Source: Steinernema hermaphroditum (Eukaryota > Nematoda > Chromadorea > Rhabditida > Steinernematidae). From it: DNA of 64,000 nt. Shown here one piece after another: positions 11,713-22,989 of the stretch (the first letter of the stretch is position 1; each line of letters starts with the position of its first letter). The position numbers and the translations under genes were made by a program. The notes under the pieces were generated by a model. That model had not been told where the DNA came from, made no database searches, and saw only the letters and a list, made by a program, of their open reading frames with translations. The DNA lies in the NCBI GenBank assembly GCA_030435675.1, contig CM059625.1, positions 2,294,001 to 2,358,000 on the forward strand, given 5' to 3'.

Positions 11713-13033
11713 CAGGGTGTCAACTAAATACTGTCACGCGCAAAAAACGCCATAATTTTTCGCAGGACGAACAAAACAAAGCAGTTTATATATCACTCGA
11801 AAGCGCATGAAATTCTCTACAACATAAAATCAATCTCATTCGAAATGGCTTCCTCGGGCGGCGATACAGGCGTCAAAAACGCCTCTGGAAATTCTTCAAG
11901 ATTCCCGCAGCGACTTCCGGCGTTATTTCCTTCCAAGCGGTCTGCAGAGCGCGCTTCACGGAATCCACACTAGCGTAGCTTGTAGAGCAGCCTTTTTGCT
12001 CCAGGACTGACCAAACATCGAAGTTTAGAGAGTTAAAAAGCGGAAAGTGCGGCGGCCAAACATTTCTCCTCCGACCCAACTTTTCCCCAAATTCTTCCAA
12101 TTCTTCCAGTAAACAATTCGTGTCCTTGGCTCCATGGCCAGGCGTTTAGTCCTACTGAAACGTCCATGCGGTGTTGGGGGGCAGATTTAGGACCCACGAT
12201 TTCACCACGCCGCCCAGATCCAGGTTTTGGCAGTTCTTACCATTGCAGGTCACCCTTTTTTCCATGGACTTCGAAGAAAACCAGCTCCAGGTTCCCAAGT
12301 TCAGAAACCCCGGCCCAAACCATGATGGATTGTGGGGAATGGCTCTTTTCGGCAGTGATGTTGCTGGGAAGGCCTTTCGGAAGACGTTCACGGTGATCCC
12401 GGGTGTTTCCCAGCGGCTATACGGTGAAAATCTTCTAATGCGAGAACAGAATGCTCTGGAGGCTCCCACCGCGGCCCTGGGCCTTCATCTTCTTCGCTTT
12501 CTCCTTTTTTTCAACCTTCATTCGATCGCTCAAAAGCTGTCCGCGCACCAGTTTGTAGGGATGGACCCCTAGATCTTGTTCCACCAGTCTTGTAACCGAT
12601 GAGGCGCTGATTGGTGTTCCCTGGCCAGCTTTCTCATGTACCATGCTGGATTCTGGTTACTTTTCTTCCTGATGCTTTCTCTGGTTCTGGGAGTCCTGGC
12701 GGAGCGCGGCCTTCCACGTCACTGATGGTCCTTGACTCCAGCAGTCTCCTGGTAACGTTTAATCACGCGATGAACTTGCATTAAATGAGGATTCAACGTC
12801 TTCGAAATCTTGGGTATTGGCATTCCACGCTTGTGGTAGGCGACGATGGAAAAATGGTTTTTTTCTGAGACCATTCTTCTGAATAGCAGCGCATAAAATA
12901 ACAAAGCAAATAGCAGTTCTAGATCAGAAAAGCATGCAGAACACGAATAAAACAAATGCCAGAGAGGAAAGTGCAGAAAAGCGCGAAAAATTCAAGAGTT
13001 CCGAACGCGTGACAGTATTTAGTTGACACCCTG
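11713..13033 (-). mobile_element. Tc1/mariner-superfamily transposon with degenerate transposase
   Basis: The termini are exact inverted repeats: CAGGGTGTCAACTAAATACT at the left and its reverse complement ending GACACCCTG at the right, about 28 bp each, flanked by TA on both sides (11711-11712 and 13034-13035). On the minus strand, pieces of a transposase occur in order but in different frames: a helix-turn-helix-like segment (IPKISKTLNPHLMQVHRVIKRY, about 12800-12870), a central segment (about 12435-12644), a GTWSWFSSKSMEKRVTCNG segment (about 12240-12380) and the end (WPPHFPLFNSLNFDVWSVLEQK ... SVDSVKRALQTAW, 11873-12060). WPPHFPLFNSLNFDVWS corresponds to the conserved PP-SPDLNP block of the family, with the expected Asp position altered. 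Frameshifts make it non-functional, though the ends would still be recognisable to a related transposase. Confidence 0.85.
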
Positions 13034-13115
13034 TATAATCGTAGATACAAAAGGGCGTTTAGTCAGTCTAGACGCTGAAGGGGGACTACTATGTCATACC
13101 TGTTTTCCGGCTACA

Positions 13116-13702
13116 TGACATAATCGTCATTGCAAAAATCGTCATTCAAAAATCGTCATTTTCAGAGATAGTGAGTAACTTTACTACAAACAAGAACCAA
13201 TAAAAACCAGAATCGTACAAAAGAAAATCCTTTATAATTTCTTCATTTGTTATTGGATCTGGAAAAGTCCACACATATATGGTATAAGCAGATCGAGGTA
13301 ACCTTTCGCTGTATAAACCGTGAATTCTTCCGGAAATACGATAGAAGCTCGATGTTGAGGGGCTGACAAACCATGATTAGCAGCTCTTCTGACCCTGTTA
13401 ATCGTTCTTGTTGTTGTTGTTGTTCGAAGTCGCTTTTTCTCAAGCTATCAAGTTCGGAACTTGGTTCCAGCTGAACTGAACGAGCCTGGGGTACGAGTCG
13501 CTCTTGTCTTGCATTGCAAAGACTTGCCGCTGTTCTAAGTGCAGACAAGCAGATAAGCGCAATCGCGAATGCTGAATACTCACTGTGAACGAATATGTGT
13601 CGTCACGTTTTCTACACCTTCAATCATGACGATTTTTGAAAATGACGATTTTTGAAAATGACGATTTTTGTAAAATGACGATTTTTGAATGACGATTCTA
13701 TC
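13116..13702. mobile_element. Fold-back element with AATCGTCATT tandem arms and an internal gene
   Basis: The left arm contains three AATCGTCATT units separated by about 6-8 bp (13121-13162). The right arm contains five reverse-complement units (ATGACGATTTTTGAAA, about 13624-13700). Arms face each other across about 460 bp that contain a minus-strand secreted-protein reading frame. Repeat number differs between arms, as expected for subterminal transposase-binding arrays. Exact ends and target duplication are not resolved. Confidence 0.65.
13245..13592 (-). CDS. Small secreted-type protein gene inside the fold-back element
   Basis: A minus-strand frame opens after an acceptor-like TTCACAG and reads a hydrophobic signal-like segment (YSAFAIALICLSALRTAAS), then SVQLEPSSELDSLRKSD and a QQQQQ run, then ELLIMVCQPLNIELLSYFRK. 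A 47-bp intron with GTTACC donor and TTTTCCAG acceptor (about 13261-13307) then joins to a stop four residues on. No ATG was found in the exon, so a 5' exon is expected or the gene is decayed. The family is not recognised. What stands out is its position between the inverted arms of a transposon-like element. Confidence 0.4.
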
Positions 13703-13704
13703 GG

Positions 13705-14856
13705 GTTGCCCACTTTTCCACTCGGTTTCCCCGTCCTCCTTCTTCTAGCAGTGTAGATTTCCGGGTTTCAGCGATTACCCTTAACCGTTATCGTCAGCTA
13801 CGGGGTTTTGTGTCCAGGCTAACCCTCAACCTTGATGCCGTCTCGGATCGATCCATCCGGTGTGAGTTGCTTCATTCTTCAGGATCTGCTCTGCTCCATC
13901 GGTTGGCGTCCATGCCGTCTTTTCGGGTTTTACGGGAAATCTGTCCGACCCCTTCAGTTTTTTGGCTCTTCATAGCTGGGCTTACTGGTAATCCTTTCGA
14001 CTCGCAGTACTTTGCTGTGGATCGTATTCCGTCTGCTTCGCTCGGCCTTCTGAAGTCGTCGGTCTTCAGCTGCTCCAAGAGGCGCCACACTCCGAGCTCT
14101 TCTGCTCAGTGCCGCTGGTGGGCAGACCACTCTCCTCGCGGAGTTCGAATCGACTGTTCGTCACTGTCGAGATGTGGGGAACGGCCGGTCTAGTGGGGTT
14201 CTTCTTTATCACATCCTTTATATGTACAATCGTAGACAGAAAAGGGCGTCTAGTCAGTCTAGACGCTGAAGGGGAACTACTACCCAGCATCAGATTCAGC
14301 TTTTTCCAGGGCAATTATGTTGACAGCGTACGAACACGTCTCACTCGTATCGCGGTGGCGAGCGGTCGGTCCCTCCGGTCGCTCTCTGAGCGTCCGGTTG
14401 GTCAGACAGCAAACCCTGTGGCAGTTGTGAGTGTTCCGGCTTCCAGAGGGAATTGGGACACCCGGAAGCCGTAGTCCACCACCGCTGACAACAAGATGTC
14501 CGACGCCAGGAATCCGGCTGCGTGAGAAGTCATCCCGAAGGTCGCCGACGCTCTGTGGACGCCACCACCATCGAAGACGCAACTCCCGGACCACGGACTC
14601 CTCTCTCCGAAGCAGATGCGAGCTCAGAAGCGTCCGCTATGCCGCAAACGCCCGCAAAGAAGATGTTCCGCTGCCGAATACGAAGTTTCGCCGATTCCCA
14701 GATTCCCCGTGAAGTGCGCCGTCTACGACCGGTTTAACGTCTACACCACGCCAGGGATGAAGCCTGCTGCAAAGTGATATCCTCTGTTGTCTATTTTTCG
14801 GTGTCGCGCAAGGCATAATGCTTTTGAGTCGTGAAATAAAGTAAGTAAGTAAGCGT
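13705..14856 (+). mobile_element. Possible non-LTR retroelement 3' end with (TAAG)n tail
   Basis: The block ends AATAAAGTAAGTAAGTAAG at about 14835-14853. A short tandem tail of this kind after a polyadenylation-like AATAAA is typical of RTE/CR1-type LINE and dependent SINE 3' ends. Upstream frames (13810-14193, 14431-14737) are low in recognisable motifs, and no reverse transcriptase core (YADD) was seen. It may be only a 3' fragment or a SINE. Confidence 0.3.
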
Positions 14857-14889
14857 ACGAAATGTCCCGAATGCCATTCATCTACTACT

Positions 14890-15787
14890 GGGTTGGTGCA
14901 GTGAAAATGGGAAACTTTTGTGATGATTGTTTATTTGTATTTTTTCAACCATTTCAAGGTTTTTACCATTTGCCTGAGCAACTACAGCCCACTTCACGGG
15001 CAAAAGCTGGATCCGTTGTTCGTAGAACACGCAGGGTTTGGAGTCGAAAAATGTTTTTTTTCGACCTCTTCGTCTTATTCGCAGTTATTTCCTCTTATAT
15101 AGTTATCTATAGATGAGTGCCGATGATGATTAGATGGCGCTAAGAGAGTGATAGATAAACAGCTAAAAAGGAATCTCTCTGCTCGAAGTGGAAAGCCATT
15201 CCGGTGATCAACATGAAAATGTGAGGTTTGAGGGACCATTTCTGAAGTGTTACCTTTCCCACATTTGGCCTCGTGGAGTCGTGGAGTCATGGAGTCGCTA
15301 TGCGTGCATGGTAGCTGTGAGTGAGGGCTACCTGTTCTTTATCCCATTCTCTGTTACGGTACTTGACCAATTGGAAACGTTCGAGTTAACGGAATATGAG
15401 CCGATCCGATGATCCGAAAAGACCATCTTTTTGAGATTAGCTCATGTTCTAATAAACGGCCAACACAGGAATAGGTGCGTTCGGTAGGTGTGACAAAAGG
15501 ATTTACGTAATTGAAAGGGGTCACCGTCAATCACATAATTAATACCATAGGCAGTCCAAACAGCACTTTGCATTTTGTCATCTCGAGGGACCAAAAAAAA
15601 TGACCGTCAAAATAGAATAAGCCTCCAACACCAGGAGGAATGGAATATACAAACCGTAAATCATAGTGTAGGGTGAGAGTTCCCCATGCTGAACAACGCA
15701 CCAATCAGTTTTGCCGCAACTGTAAACAAAAAGGTGAAAAAAATGAATGTTCACCAAGTGTCCCCTTTTCAATGCACTAACCCAATA
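14890..15787. mobile_element. Mariner-type TIR element, non-autonomous
   Basis: The left end, CTGGGTTGGTGCAGTGAAAA then AACTTTTGTGATGATTG, is matched in inverse at the right end, TTCACCAAGTGTCCCCTTTT then AATGCACTAACCCAATA. Both ends border TA dinucleotides. The same terminal type recurs at about 22450-22490 (after a transposase C-terminus) and at 61421-61460. The interior has no transposase and contains another dispersed repeat (15250-15440), so this is a deleted or MITE-like copy. Confidence 0.65.
15250..15440. repeat. Dispersed repeat, inverse copy at 21965-22155
   Basis: Segments such as CCAATTGGAAACGTTCGAGTTAAC and GATCCGAAAAGACCATCTTTTTGAGATTAGCTCATGTT match the reverse complement of 21965-22155 with moderate divergence. 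Both copies lie beside mariner-type TIR sequences, so they may be parts of the same mobile element. Confidence 0.55.
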
Positions 15788-16615
15788 TTTCCTGCTGTCA
15801 AATACGCTGTTTGAAAAAAATTTGTAGATCGGCTTAAATTGCTGAAAAAACTGGTGAACCTGTCATCACTGGACACTGGACACATGTCCACTGCATTCTT
15901 CCTTACTTTGGAGGCCTATTATGCCTGGACGGTCCCTAATCTGGCACCTAGAGATTGCTGAAGATTAATTATGTACGGGCTGTGACGGTGCTGATCCTGG
16001 TACCTCGACACTCCACAGTGTGATCTCACTGATTGGAATCTCATTCACAATGTAGGAGTACAGAAGCTATTAGGGCTAAACAGAAATAGAGGCGAAATGT
16101 GGAAAACATGGCCCTTGAATTCCCCGGTTACCCGGTACCGTATGTTTGCAAGTTGACGTCCACAGTGGCGATCTTTTTTCACCCGAGAGATTCCTATCTG
16201 TTGTGCAGCACTCTCTTTACTGTATCTTACTGTTGTCTGTCTTCAAATGTCGGCATCAGGGAACAACACTAGAATAAGACTAAAGACAGAAAGGTCCAAA
16301 GTTTGATCAAACAAATGTTGAGTCGCGTTCTGCAAACGAGGTGTCCGGCTTTTGCCCGAGAAGTGGACTTAGGTTCAGTCAAACAGTGAATACTGTGAAT
16401 AATAAACACGCACATATGTTAATAAACTCTTACTTAAATTATCGGCCATTTTTGACGGATCGACCCAATAGTATGTTTCGTCGCTTTTTGAGTCATTTTT
16501 GCTCATTTGGCTCTCGTTTCCATATAACCAGGGTGGTCCGGTTACCCGAAAACCCGAAGATGAAAATCGAGAAGAATTTAAATGCCAATCCGTCTCTAAC
16601 AGTTGTGGGATGCTC

Positions 16616-16806
16616 GTTGTTGAGACATTTGAGTCTCCGACGAAACGATAACATTTGTAAACGACAGAAACGTCAAACGTGAATTATGAAGTAGTAAATT
16701 GGTGAGCAAAAAAAGAAGAAGTTAATTTAAACCCAAACGTTTCGTCGGAGCTCTGTGTCCGGGACTCAACTGTCTGAGACTCAAGTGCCGGTAATGTCTC
16801 AACAAC
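16616..16806. mobile_element. Fold-back MITE, copy 1
   Basis: GTTGTTGAGACATTTGAGTC followed by CCGACGAAACGATAACATTTG at the left is mirrored at the right by AAACGTTTCGTCGGAGC and by AATGTCTCAACAAC. It has no coding capacity. A second copy at 18000-18196 shares the same arms, so this is a family of short palindromic elements. Confidence 0.75.
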
Positions 16807-17160
16807 GGTCTCTCCACATTCTCGTCTCTCATGTGGTCTCAATTCGCCATTAGCTAACTGACATCAGAATACCAAGCTGGGTGTACGGGAATCGAAACGG
16901 TTGTCCTTGTGGTAAAAGTTTGTTCCGAGAGTGATCGAATTATGGGCCGGAGTTAAAGAATAATAAAGAATAACACAGTAAACAGCTAAAGCGTTTCCCT
17001 TCAATTATTTATCATTATCTTGCGCAATCATATATCTCGTAGACCTCCCCCCACTGACTTTGTATGGTAATTCATTGATTGGTAATATCGTTGTGCTATC
17101 TTTGTAATAAAATGCGGATGACCACGAATTTCACTCTTTTCAACACATACTCTTTTTCAG

Positions 17161-17546
17161 ATGGGCAACTAAATCCTCAGACAATCGAAGTCGATCCTAT
17201 TATGAGCACTGTTTTAAAAACCGGGTACGTTACTTGAGTTTTCGCGCCTCAATAATAACGGTTTTCTTTAGAAGAGGTCTCCATTCAACCTGAACATCTC
17301 GAAAACGAAGCAAAGGGCAGAACCGGGGAAAAAGTACGATTTGTGTTTCAAACGGTAATTTTACTTTTCTCTATAACTTTTGTGACTGTTGACATTGTAG
17401 GAAGAAGTACCAAATCCACTTTGGTGTGCCTCGCGAAGGAGCTCCGCATAAACAGGGCTCTGTGGTGAGCGGTAAGAGTCCGTTTTGACACGTATTTCTA
17501 TGAAACATTTTCAGGAGAGCAGTCGACTCCGACAGCGATCAAGTAG
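17161..17546 (+). CDS. 3' exons of an unknown gene (paralogous to fragments at 20.4 and 23.6 kb)
   Basis: Four exons in consistent phase: 17161-17224 (WATKSSDNRSRSYYEHCFKN), 17272-17354 (KRSPFNLNISKTKQRAEPGK), 17401-17471 (KKYQIHFGVPREGAPHKQGS) and 17515-17546 (GEQSTPTAIK, stop). Introns are 43-47 bp with good acceptors. The product end is short and basic. I do not recognise the family, and upstream exons were not found. The first exon and its flanking acceptor are related to sequences at 20401 and 23605, and other frames of the same exons are also partly open, so the frame choice is moderately certain. Confidence 0.45.
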
Positions 17547-17999
17547 CACGATGGCATCCAGAAGACATCTCTGCTGGTCAGAAAATTTTAGTGTTTGCTC
17601 TTTTCACTAAACATTACACTTACGTTTACTTTGCGAAAGCCACTAGTTACAATAACAAAGGCTCCTCATAGGGAAAAAAATGGGAAAGATTGTTAAAAAA
17701 CTTCTGGCACATACCTGCTTCTGATTGTTCAATTACTTCCGAATTTAAGTTTATGGTCCTTGTAATAGGTTTCTCATTTCGAATGAAAGGGATTAAGTGC
17801 ATTTGAAGATGAATTTCGAAGTTTTTCTTTGTTAGTTACTCAGAAAGGCGGGTTTTTTTGAGGTAAGCCATGGCCCCGGCCAGCACATCTATCATTCGTT
17901 TCTTTTCCCCTCCTTTTTTGATTCGCTGAAAGCTATCATTTGACTAGCTGAAAAATGAGTTGTCTCAACATTATAAAAGGTGTCAGGGTTTAGCACTTG

Positions 18000-18196
18000 A
18001 AGGTTGTTGAGACATTTGAGTCCGAGTGCTCCAACGAAACGGTAACATTTGCAAACCTTTATGAACTATCTCACTGGTGATTTATCTGCTCCACTTCTAG
18101 GTTTTAGTCACAAAAAAAGTATTTGAAATGTTACCGTTTCGTCAGAGCTCTGTGTCTGTGACTCAAGTGCCGGGACTCAAATGTCTCAACAACCTT
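18000..18196. mobile_element. Fold-back MITE, copy 2
   Basis: AAGGTTGTTGAGACATTTGAGTCC at the left is the exact inverse of the right end (GGACTCAAATGTCTCAACAACC then TT). An inner pair, CAACGAAACGGTAACATTTG and AAATGTTACCGTTTCGTC, extends the arms to about 55 bp. It belongs to the same family as 16616-16806. Confidence 0.8.
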
Positions 18197-18884
18197 GAGG
18201 ATGTTGTTTCATCTTTCCTGTGTTCTCAAGTCTCCTGTATCATTGAGCCAATGCTAGAGACGATGCTCGCGAGATGGTTGGGTTGAGGAAAAGTTAAAAT
18301 GCTAGGATGGGGCGCAATTTTTTTGTCCCAGTCGATATTGTGAAAACTACTTGCTTGAGAGAAGAATAACAGAAACTTGAGAAGACCATAATCTAGAAAA
18401 CAGACCACGTTCTCCAAATAACCCGAAACCGTGAATTTTCTAGAACGAGTTGAGACGCAGAGAACTGAAGAAGAAACTACGCGCTTTGTGTCCAACCCGT
18501 GCAAGAAGTGTAAGCTTTCAACTAGTGCTCATTCATTCATTCAGTATCATTCAGGCAACGAACCTTGCGGTCGACTGGAAGATCGCGAAGAATTCGATCT
18601 GCGGACCTCCTAGTGCCGAAGACAAAAGCAACGCGCTTCTTATCAGTAACATGTTTTAATTTAACAATATTGTTAATTGCTTTATAGTATAAATAACTTC
18701 GTTTTATTTGTTGTTTCGGCTTTCTTCTGTGGTTCTGTCCACATGCCATACCTTGACCAGTGTTATGTGTTGATGACTTTCGTTTTTTCCGTGTACATGT
18801 GACGTGAAAGGCTATGCAGTGTTTGCTGTCTTATACCGTATTTCCGGCCACTGTTATTCTGCGTTTTAAATGTACACCTCGTAT
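18197..18884. other. Stretch without a supported gene
   Basis: Overlapping frames on both strands (for example 18226-18504 minus and 18431-18659 plus) are open but show no domain, signal peptide or convincing splice structure. I see nothing I can name here. Confidence 0.35.
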
Positions 18885-19725
18885 TGATTCGTGCCGTTGT
18901 ACCTGCTTTTTTCAATAGCTTATCGAGATCATTTCCGCGGATCTTTTAAATGTATCTCTTGATTTACAAAAGCTTTTCCTACGATTTCTAAACTTTCTGA
19001 AGGGTGAGATGTGCTTGTGTATATCTGCAAATAGAAACTTAGAACTACGAAGCCTCGTCAAACTAAAAATTCAATGACGGCCAGCTCTGTTCGCTTCCTT
19101 ATTATCCTCCTCCTTTAATTGTGTTTTGGGTGGCCAAGCGTTTTTGTCCCAATGACCCAAATCAGGAAAGCTGATTCTGTTAGATATACCGGAGAATGTT
19201 CTCAGTCCATCACGAACTGATCCTCGAATTGAACATTTGTGCCTTGCACATCTTAACTCGTTCGTTTTGCCGTCTAGGTTCTGTATGTTGAGCCTCGTGC
19301 TATATTTGTGCCTTTTCTACCCTCTTTTTGTCACAGCCAATCGAGATCATTTTCGTAGCTCTTTGCAAATGTATCTCTTGATTTACAAAGTGTTTTAAAG
19401 GATGAAGTGTGCTTGTGTAGAACTAGAACCTTCTTTATATTTATTCGTAGTCAAACAAAAACATTTAACGACGGCCTGCTTTGTTCGTTTCCTTATTATC
19501 CTCCTCCTTTAGTTGTGTTTTGGGTGGTCGAGCGTATTTGTTCCAATGACCCAAATGAGGAAAGATAAAGCTAATTTTGTTAATCGATCGTTTAGATATA
19601 CCGGTGAATGTTCCTTTTGCAGTACATCACGAAGTGTTCCTAGAATTGAACATTTGCGTATTGCACATGCTAACTCGTTCGTTTTGCCATTGAGCCTAAG
19701 CATGTCAAGGTTCGAAAATGATAAT
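18885..19725. repeat. Diverged tandem duplication, unit about 400 bp
   Basis: 18885-19290 and 19300-19725 match in order: AATGTATCTCTTGATTTACAAA, GTGCTTGTGTA, GACGGCC, TTCCTTATTATCCTCCTCCTTTA, TTGTGTTTTGGGTGG, CCAATGACCCAAAT, AGATATACCGG, TCGTTCGTTTTGCC. On the minus strand both copies keep related words (GKTNEL-CA--KCSI-G), and copy 2 is open for 93 residues with a CPEC motif, so the unit may derive from an exon of a minus-strand gene. The protein evidence is weak. Confidence 0.7.
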
Positions 19726-20400
19726 AGAAACGATTTTTTTGCTACTAGAGCTATTGTGCACCAACATTCTGGACATTTCGGTGTGGACATTTCATGTCAT
19801 GCTGTAAGTTAAAAGATGTCGTTTTCTTAGGTGACCGTTAGAAGAATATTAGCTATCTTGTGTTAAAATTTATTGTTACCTGTAAACGTCTTCACCGGCA
19901 TTCGTCTTGTTTTACACAGACATTGAAAGAGAGCCTCATTATTTATACCAAGACGCACTGTCGCCCAACAATCAGCGTTCATAGTGTTGTTCGTACTATA
20001 TTAGAGCCTCTCGCATGAAGCCCAATTTCTGCTTCAAAACACTTTCTCATCAGTGGGGTCCCACATAGAACGACGAAGAATACTTAGGAAGGGAGTGAGT
20101 ACCGCATGGTGCAAGTTGAAACCAAGTTCTCCCATTCGCATTCTTTGGCGGCATATTATCCCGAAACGGTACGCGCGAACTCATCTAGCTAGGAACAAAC
20201 CCGACCCTTGTTTTCCCTGCCCCAAATTTGCATTCTTCCAATGCGATTCCGCATGTCTAACATGATTCCATATGCTGCCATAACAGACGTCCCCTTAAGT
20301 GGCTGGACACCAATCTGGGAACATTTGTCGCGTTATGTTCTTCGGACAGACCCGTTAGGGCCATCCTTCGATCGTCTTGTTAACCAGACCTCCGTTTCAG

Positions 20401-21260
20401 ATGGGTAATTGAACCGCACACGATTGCTGTCGATCTTTTATAATGAGCTTAGTATTAAAACTATTGTAAGTTCCCAGAGTATTCATTTCTTTTTTCATTA
20501 TATGACTGTTTAGATTCCCCTAGGGGAGGTGACCTCCCACTCAGAAGTCGCGCCAGAATTGCGACTTCTGAATGGGAGATCACACTTTGTGATCCCAGGA
20601 AGGGGGGCGACGGAAACAACGCCGCACCTCGCTATATACGTGTAAGAGACGTTTGGTGCCTGGAACAATGAAAAGAGTTGCCATTTTAGACACAGTGACG
20701 AGCGACTTCCCTTTGAGGAGCGGCCATCCTACTCAGAAGTCGCGCCAGAATTGCGACTTCTGAATGGGAGATCACACTTTGTGATCGGAGGAAAGGGAGG
20801 GGCGGAAACAACGCCGCACCTCGCTATATACGTGTAAGAGACTTTTGGTGCCTTGAACAATGAAAAGAGTTGCCATTTTAGACACAGTGACGAGCGACTT
20901 CCCTTTGCGGAGGTGACCTCCTACTCAGAAGTCGCGCCAGATTGCGACTTCTGAATAGGAGATCACACTTTGTGATCGGCGGAAAGGGAGGGGCGGAAAC
21001 TACACCGCACCTGCTCCCCCACGCGAAGTCTTCACTGCTCAATATGTAAGAGACTTAGGATGCCTTGAAAAATGAAAAGAGTTGCCATTTTAGGCCCTGT
21101 CACACTGTACTTCGAGATTTGGAGGAGCAGCCCCGCTCAAAATCCCTAGCAATCTACGTGTAAGTGGCTTTTGATGCGTTGAAAAATGAAAAGAGTTACA
21201 ATTTTAGGCACAGCGACCATCTGCTTCATTCTGCGAGAATTGGAGGAGAAGCCCCCGCAG
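20401..21260 (+). pseudogene. Tandem array of coding exon plus 48-bp intron (192-bp unit), partly frameshifted
   Basis: After an exon at 20401 (related to 17161 and 23605 but carrying an in-frame stop), exon 20514-20641 reads IPLGEVTSHSEVAPELRLLN then GRSHFVIPGRGATETTPHLAIYV. The next unit (intron 20642-20689, exon 20690-20833, 144 nt) reads HSDERLPFEERPSYSEVAPE and the same continuation, in phase. A third unit (from 20882) begins identically but has lost one base in the word SEVAPELR and hits a stop. Two further decayed units follow (about 21080 and 21205), each still with the GTAAG ... TTTTAG intron. Each exon includes a DNA-level hairpin, TCAGAAGTCGC with GCGACTTCTGA, and the palindrome GATCACACTTTGTGATC. 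The family is unknown. Confidence 0.6.
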
Positions 21261-21264
21261 AGGA

Positions 21265-21960
21265 ACAGGAGCAGCGACAAAATTTTTTTTTAAAGTGCTG
21301 TATTTCAGAATAAACAACTGCTTTTACTCCTTGTCGATTTAGTATTTGACTTATGGTTTCGTCCATATCTCATCTCTTAATCATTGTGCTTATAATTTAT
21401 AATCTCTTACAGGTACGATGCACTACCGGGTGAGGAGCATCTTACGTAGAGTTTACCTTCTGTGGGCTTTCGCCTCCGATTGACAAGTTAATGGTAGGTG
21501 AAACTCTATGCAGACATCCCAAAAAGTGCAAAGCTGGATACCCGAAGTCACTATGCACACTTGTGCAAACGATCTAAACAATGTAAATCACGAAACATTA
21601 ACTGCTTATTGAATCCTGGTTGTATCCTGGTCGTCAATGTGCTGTAGAATCCTGTAATCGTAGCTGTTATTGCATTATTAATTTCCGTGCCGTGGTCAGC
21701 TATTTTATTTTCCGCGTTTGATACTGTGTGTCTTACCTAGTATGTTCCTTGGCGCGAACGTGTTGGTCCTACTGGCCTCTTTAACCCCCTAAAACTACCA
21801 GAACATATTTTAAATGTTTATCTCCCCTTCGTGTTCTTTAATTCATGTTTTTATCCATTTTATCCACATCCATATCGGGGTCCATTGCCTTCCAATAGTT
21901 CCAGTGTGATTTTGATCCATTTTATGTCAAGCATGCGCAAATTTCCCTTTTCCCGTAATT
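21265..21960. other. Stretch without a supported gene
   Basis: AT-rich sequence following the exon array. No long frame, repeat pair or RNA gene could be recognised. Confidence 0.35.
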
Positions 21961-22167
21961 CCTGGTCGTCGTGTATCGTAACATGAGCTAATCTGAAAAA
22001 GATCGCCTTTTCGGATCACCATGTCCTGTTAACTCTAACGTTTCCAATTGATTAAATATCATAACCGATAATGGGGACATGCAGCTGGTAGCTATGACTT
22101 ACGGCTATCATACTCACATAGTGACTCCACGAGCTCACTCCTACTTTGCAGAAACAGAGGACAAACA

Positions 22168-22495
22168 TTGAAAGAAACCGCACTCCAGAAATTGTGCCTG
22201 AGAGCCCTCATTTTCAAGTTGACCCCTAGAATGGCTCTCTACTTTGAGCTGAGCGATCCCTGTGTGCATAATCATATAGCTCATAGCTATCTAATCGTCA
22301 TAGGTCGAAAATGGGACCAAAAAATCCGACCAAAAAACATCCTTGCGCCCTACGAACGAGGGATCCGGTTTTTGACAGAGAAGTGGGCTAAGGTTATTCA
22401 ATCAAGCAATGAATACTTTGAAGTGAAATGGATAAAACAATGCAAATAAACAATCATCACAAAAGTGCCCCATTTGAAATGCCTCAACCCAATAA
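22168..22495 (+). pseudogene. Mariner-type transposase C-terminal fragment with its right terminal repeat
   Basis: The frame ending at 22449 carries YERGIRFLTEKWAKVIQSSN then EYFE, which matches the end of mariner transposases (G-x-L-xRW-xVI-xxxxEYF). Immediately after the stop, ATCATCACAAAAGTGCCCCATTTG ... CAACCCAATAATAACG matches the right terminus of the element at 14890-15787. Upstream residues are decayed and the left end is missing. Confidence 0.65.
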
Positions 22496-22989
22496 TAACG
22501 AAGAGTGCATTCCATGAAATGGAAAATTTGCTTATTTTCTTTGCTCTTTCGCACATTTCCTCTGAATGGTTGTATAATAGCATGATCATATAAGTCAGTA
22601 CCATTACCGGCTTTACATCCGGAGTCCTACTTCTGAGATAATTTCCACATATCCCTGGTCCTAAAGAAGATCCTATCTGACTGGTATCCCAGATCCAATT
22701 GGACTACGCCGTACAGCACGTCTCAAAAATGCACATGAGAAACAAGTATTACATCGCAGTCGCTGGCTCTATTCCGCATTTGGTGAAGCCGACAAGATTC
22801 GAGTACAACGCAACTGTCCCAAACGTACTTTTGTCTCCTATACATTTATGAGACTTCCTGCATGAAATTGAATAATCAGTTTTGCGTGGGCTTCGCAACG
22901 CTGCGGTTTTTGGTTTTAAGATAGTGCAGCATGCACAATTCGAAACATGTGCACAGAATTCATTTCGTAAGAAAGTAAAGTTAGAATTT

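Larger units (their letters stand above)
13052..14280. repeat. Direct repeat flanking an insertion
   Basis: About 45 bp at 13052-13097 (AGTCAGTCTAGACGCTGAAG preceded by AAAAGGGCGT) recurs in the same orientation at 14238-14280 (same core, preceded by AAAAGGGCGT). The left copy follows the Tc1-like element; the right copy heads the block ending in the AATAAAGTAAGTAAG tail. Between them sits a fold-back element and about 500 bp of unassigned sequence. The arrangement suggests nested insertion into, or duplication of, an older repeat. Confidence 0.6.

Noticed and set aside
13124..13702. Interspersed short repeats as a CRISPR-like array
   Set aside because: The units are inverted between the two arms of an element, spacers are only a few bases, and the genome is eukaryotic.
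20521..21260. Hairpin-rich repeat as a family of small structured RNAs or SL RNA genes
   Set aside because: The 192-bp unit has a canonical intron and an in-phase protein frame, and no spliced-leader sequence or Sm site was found.
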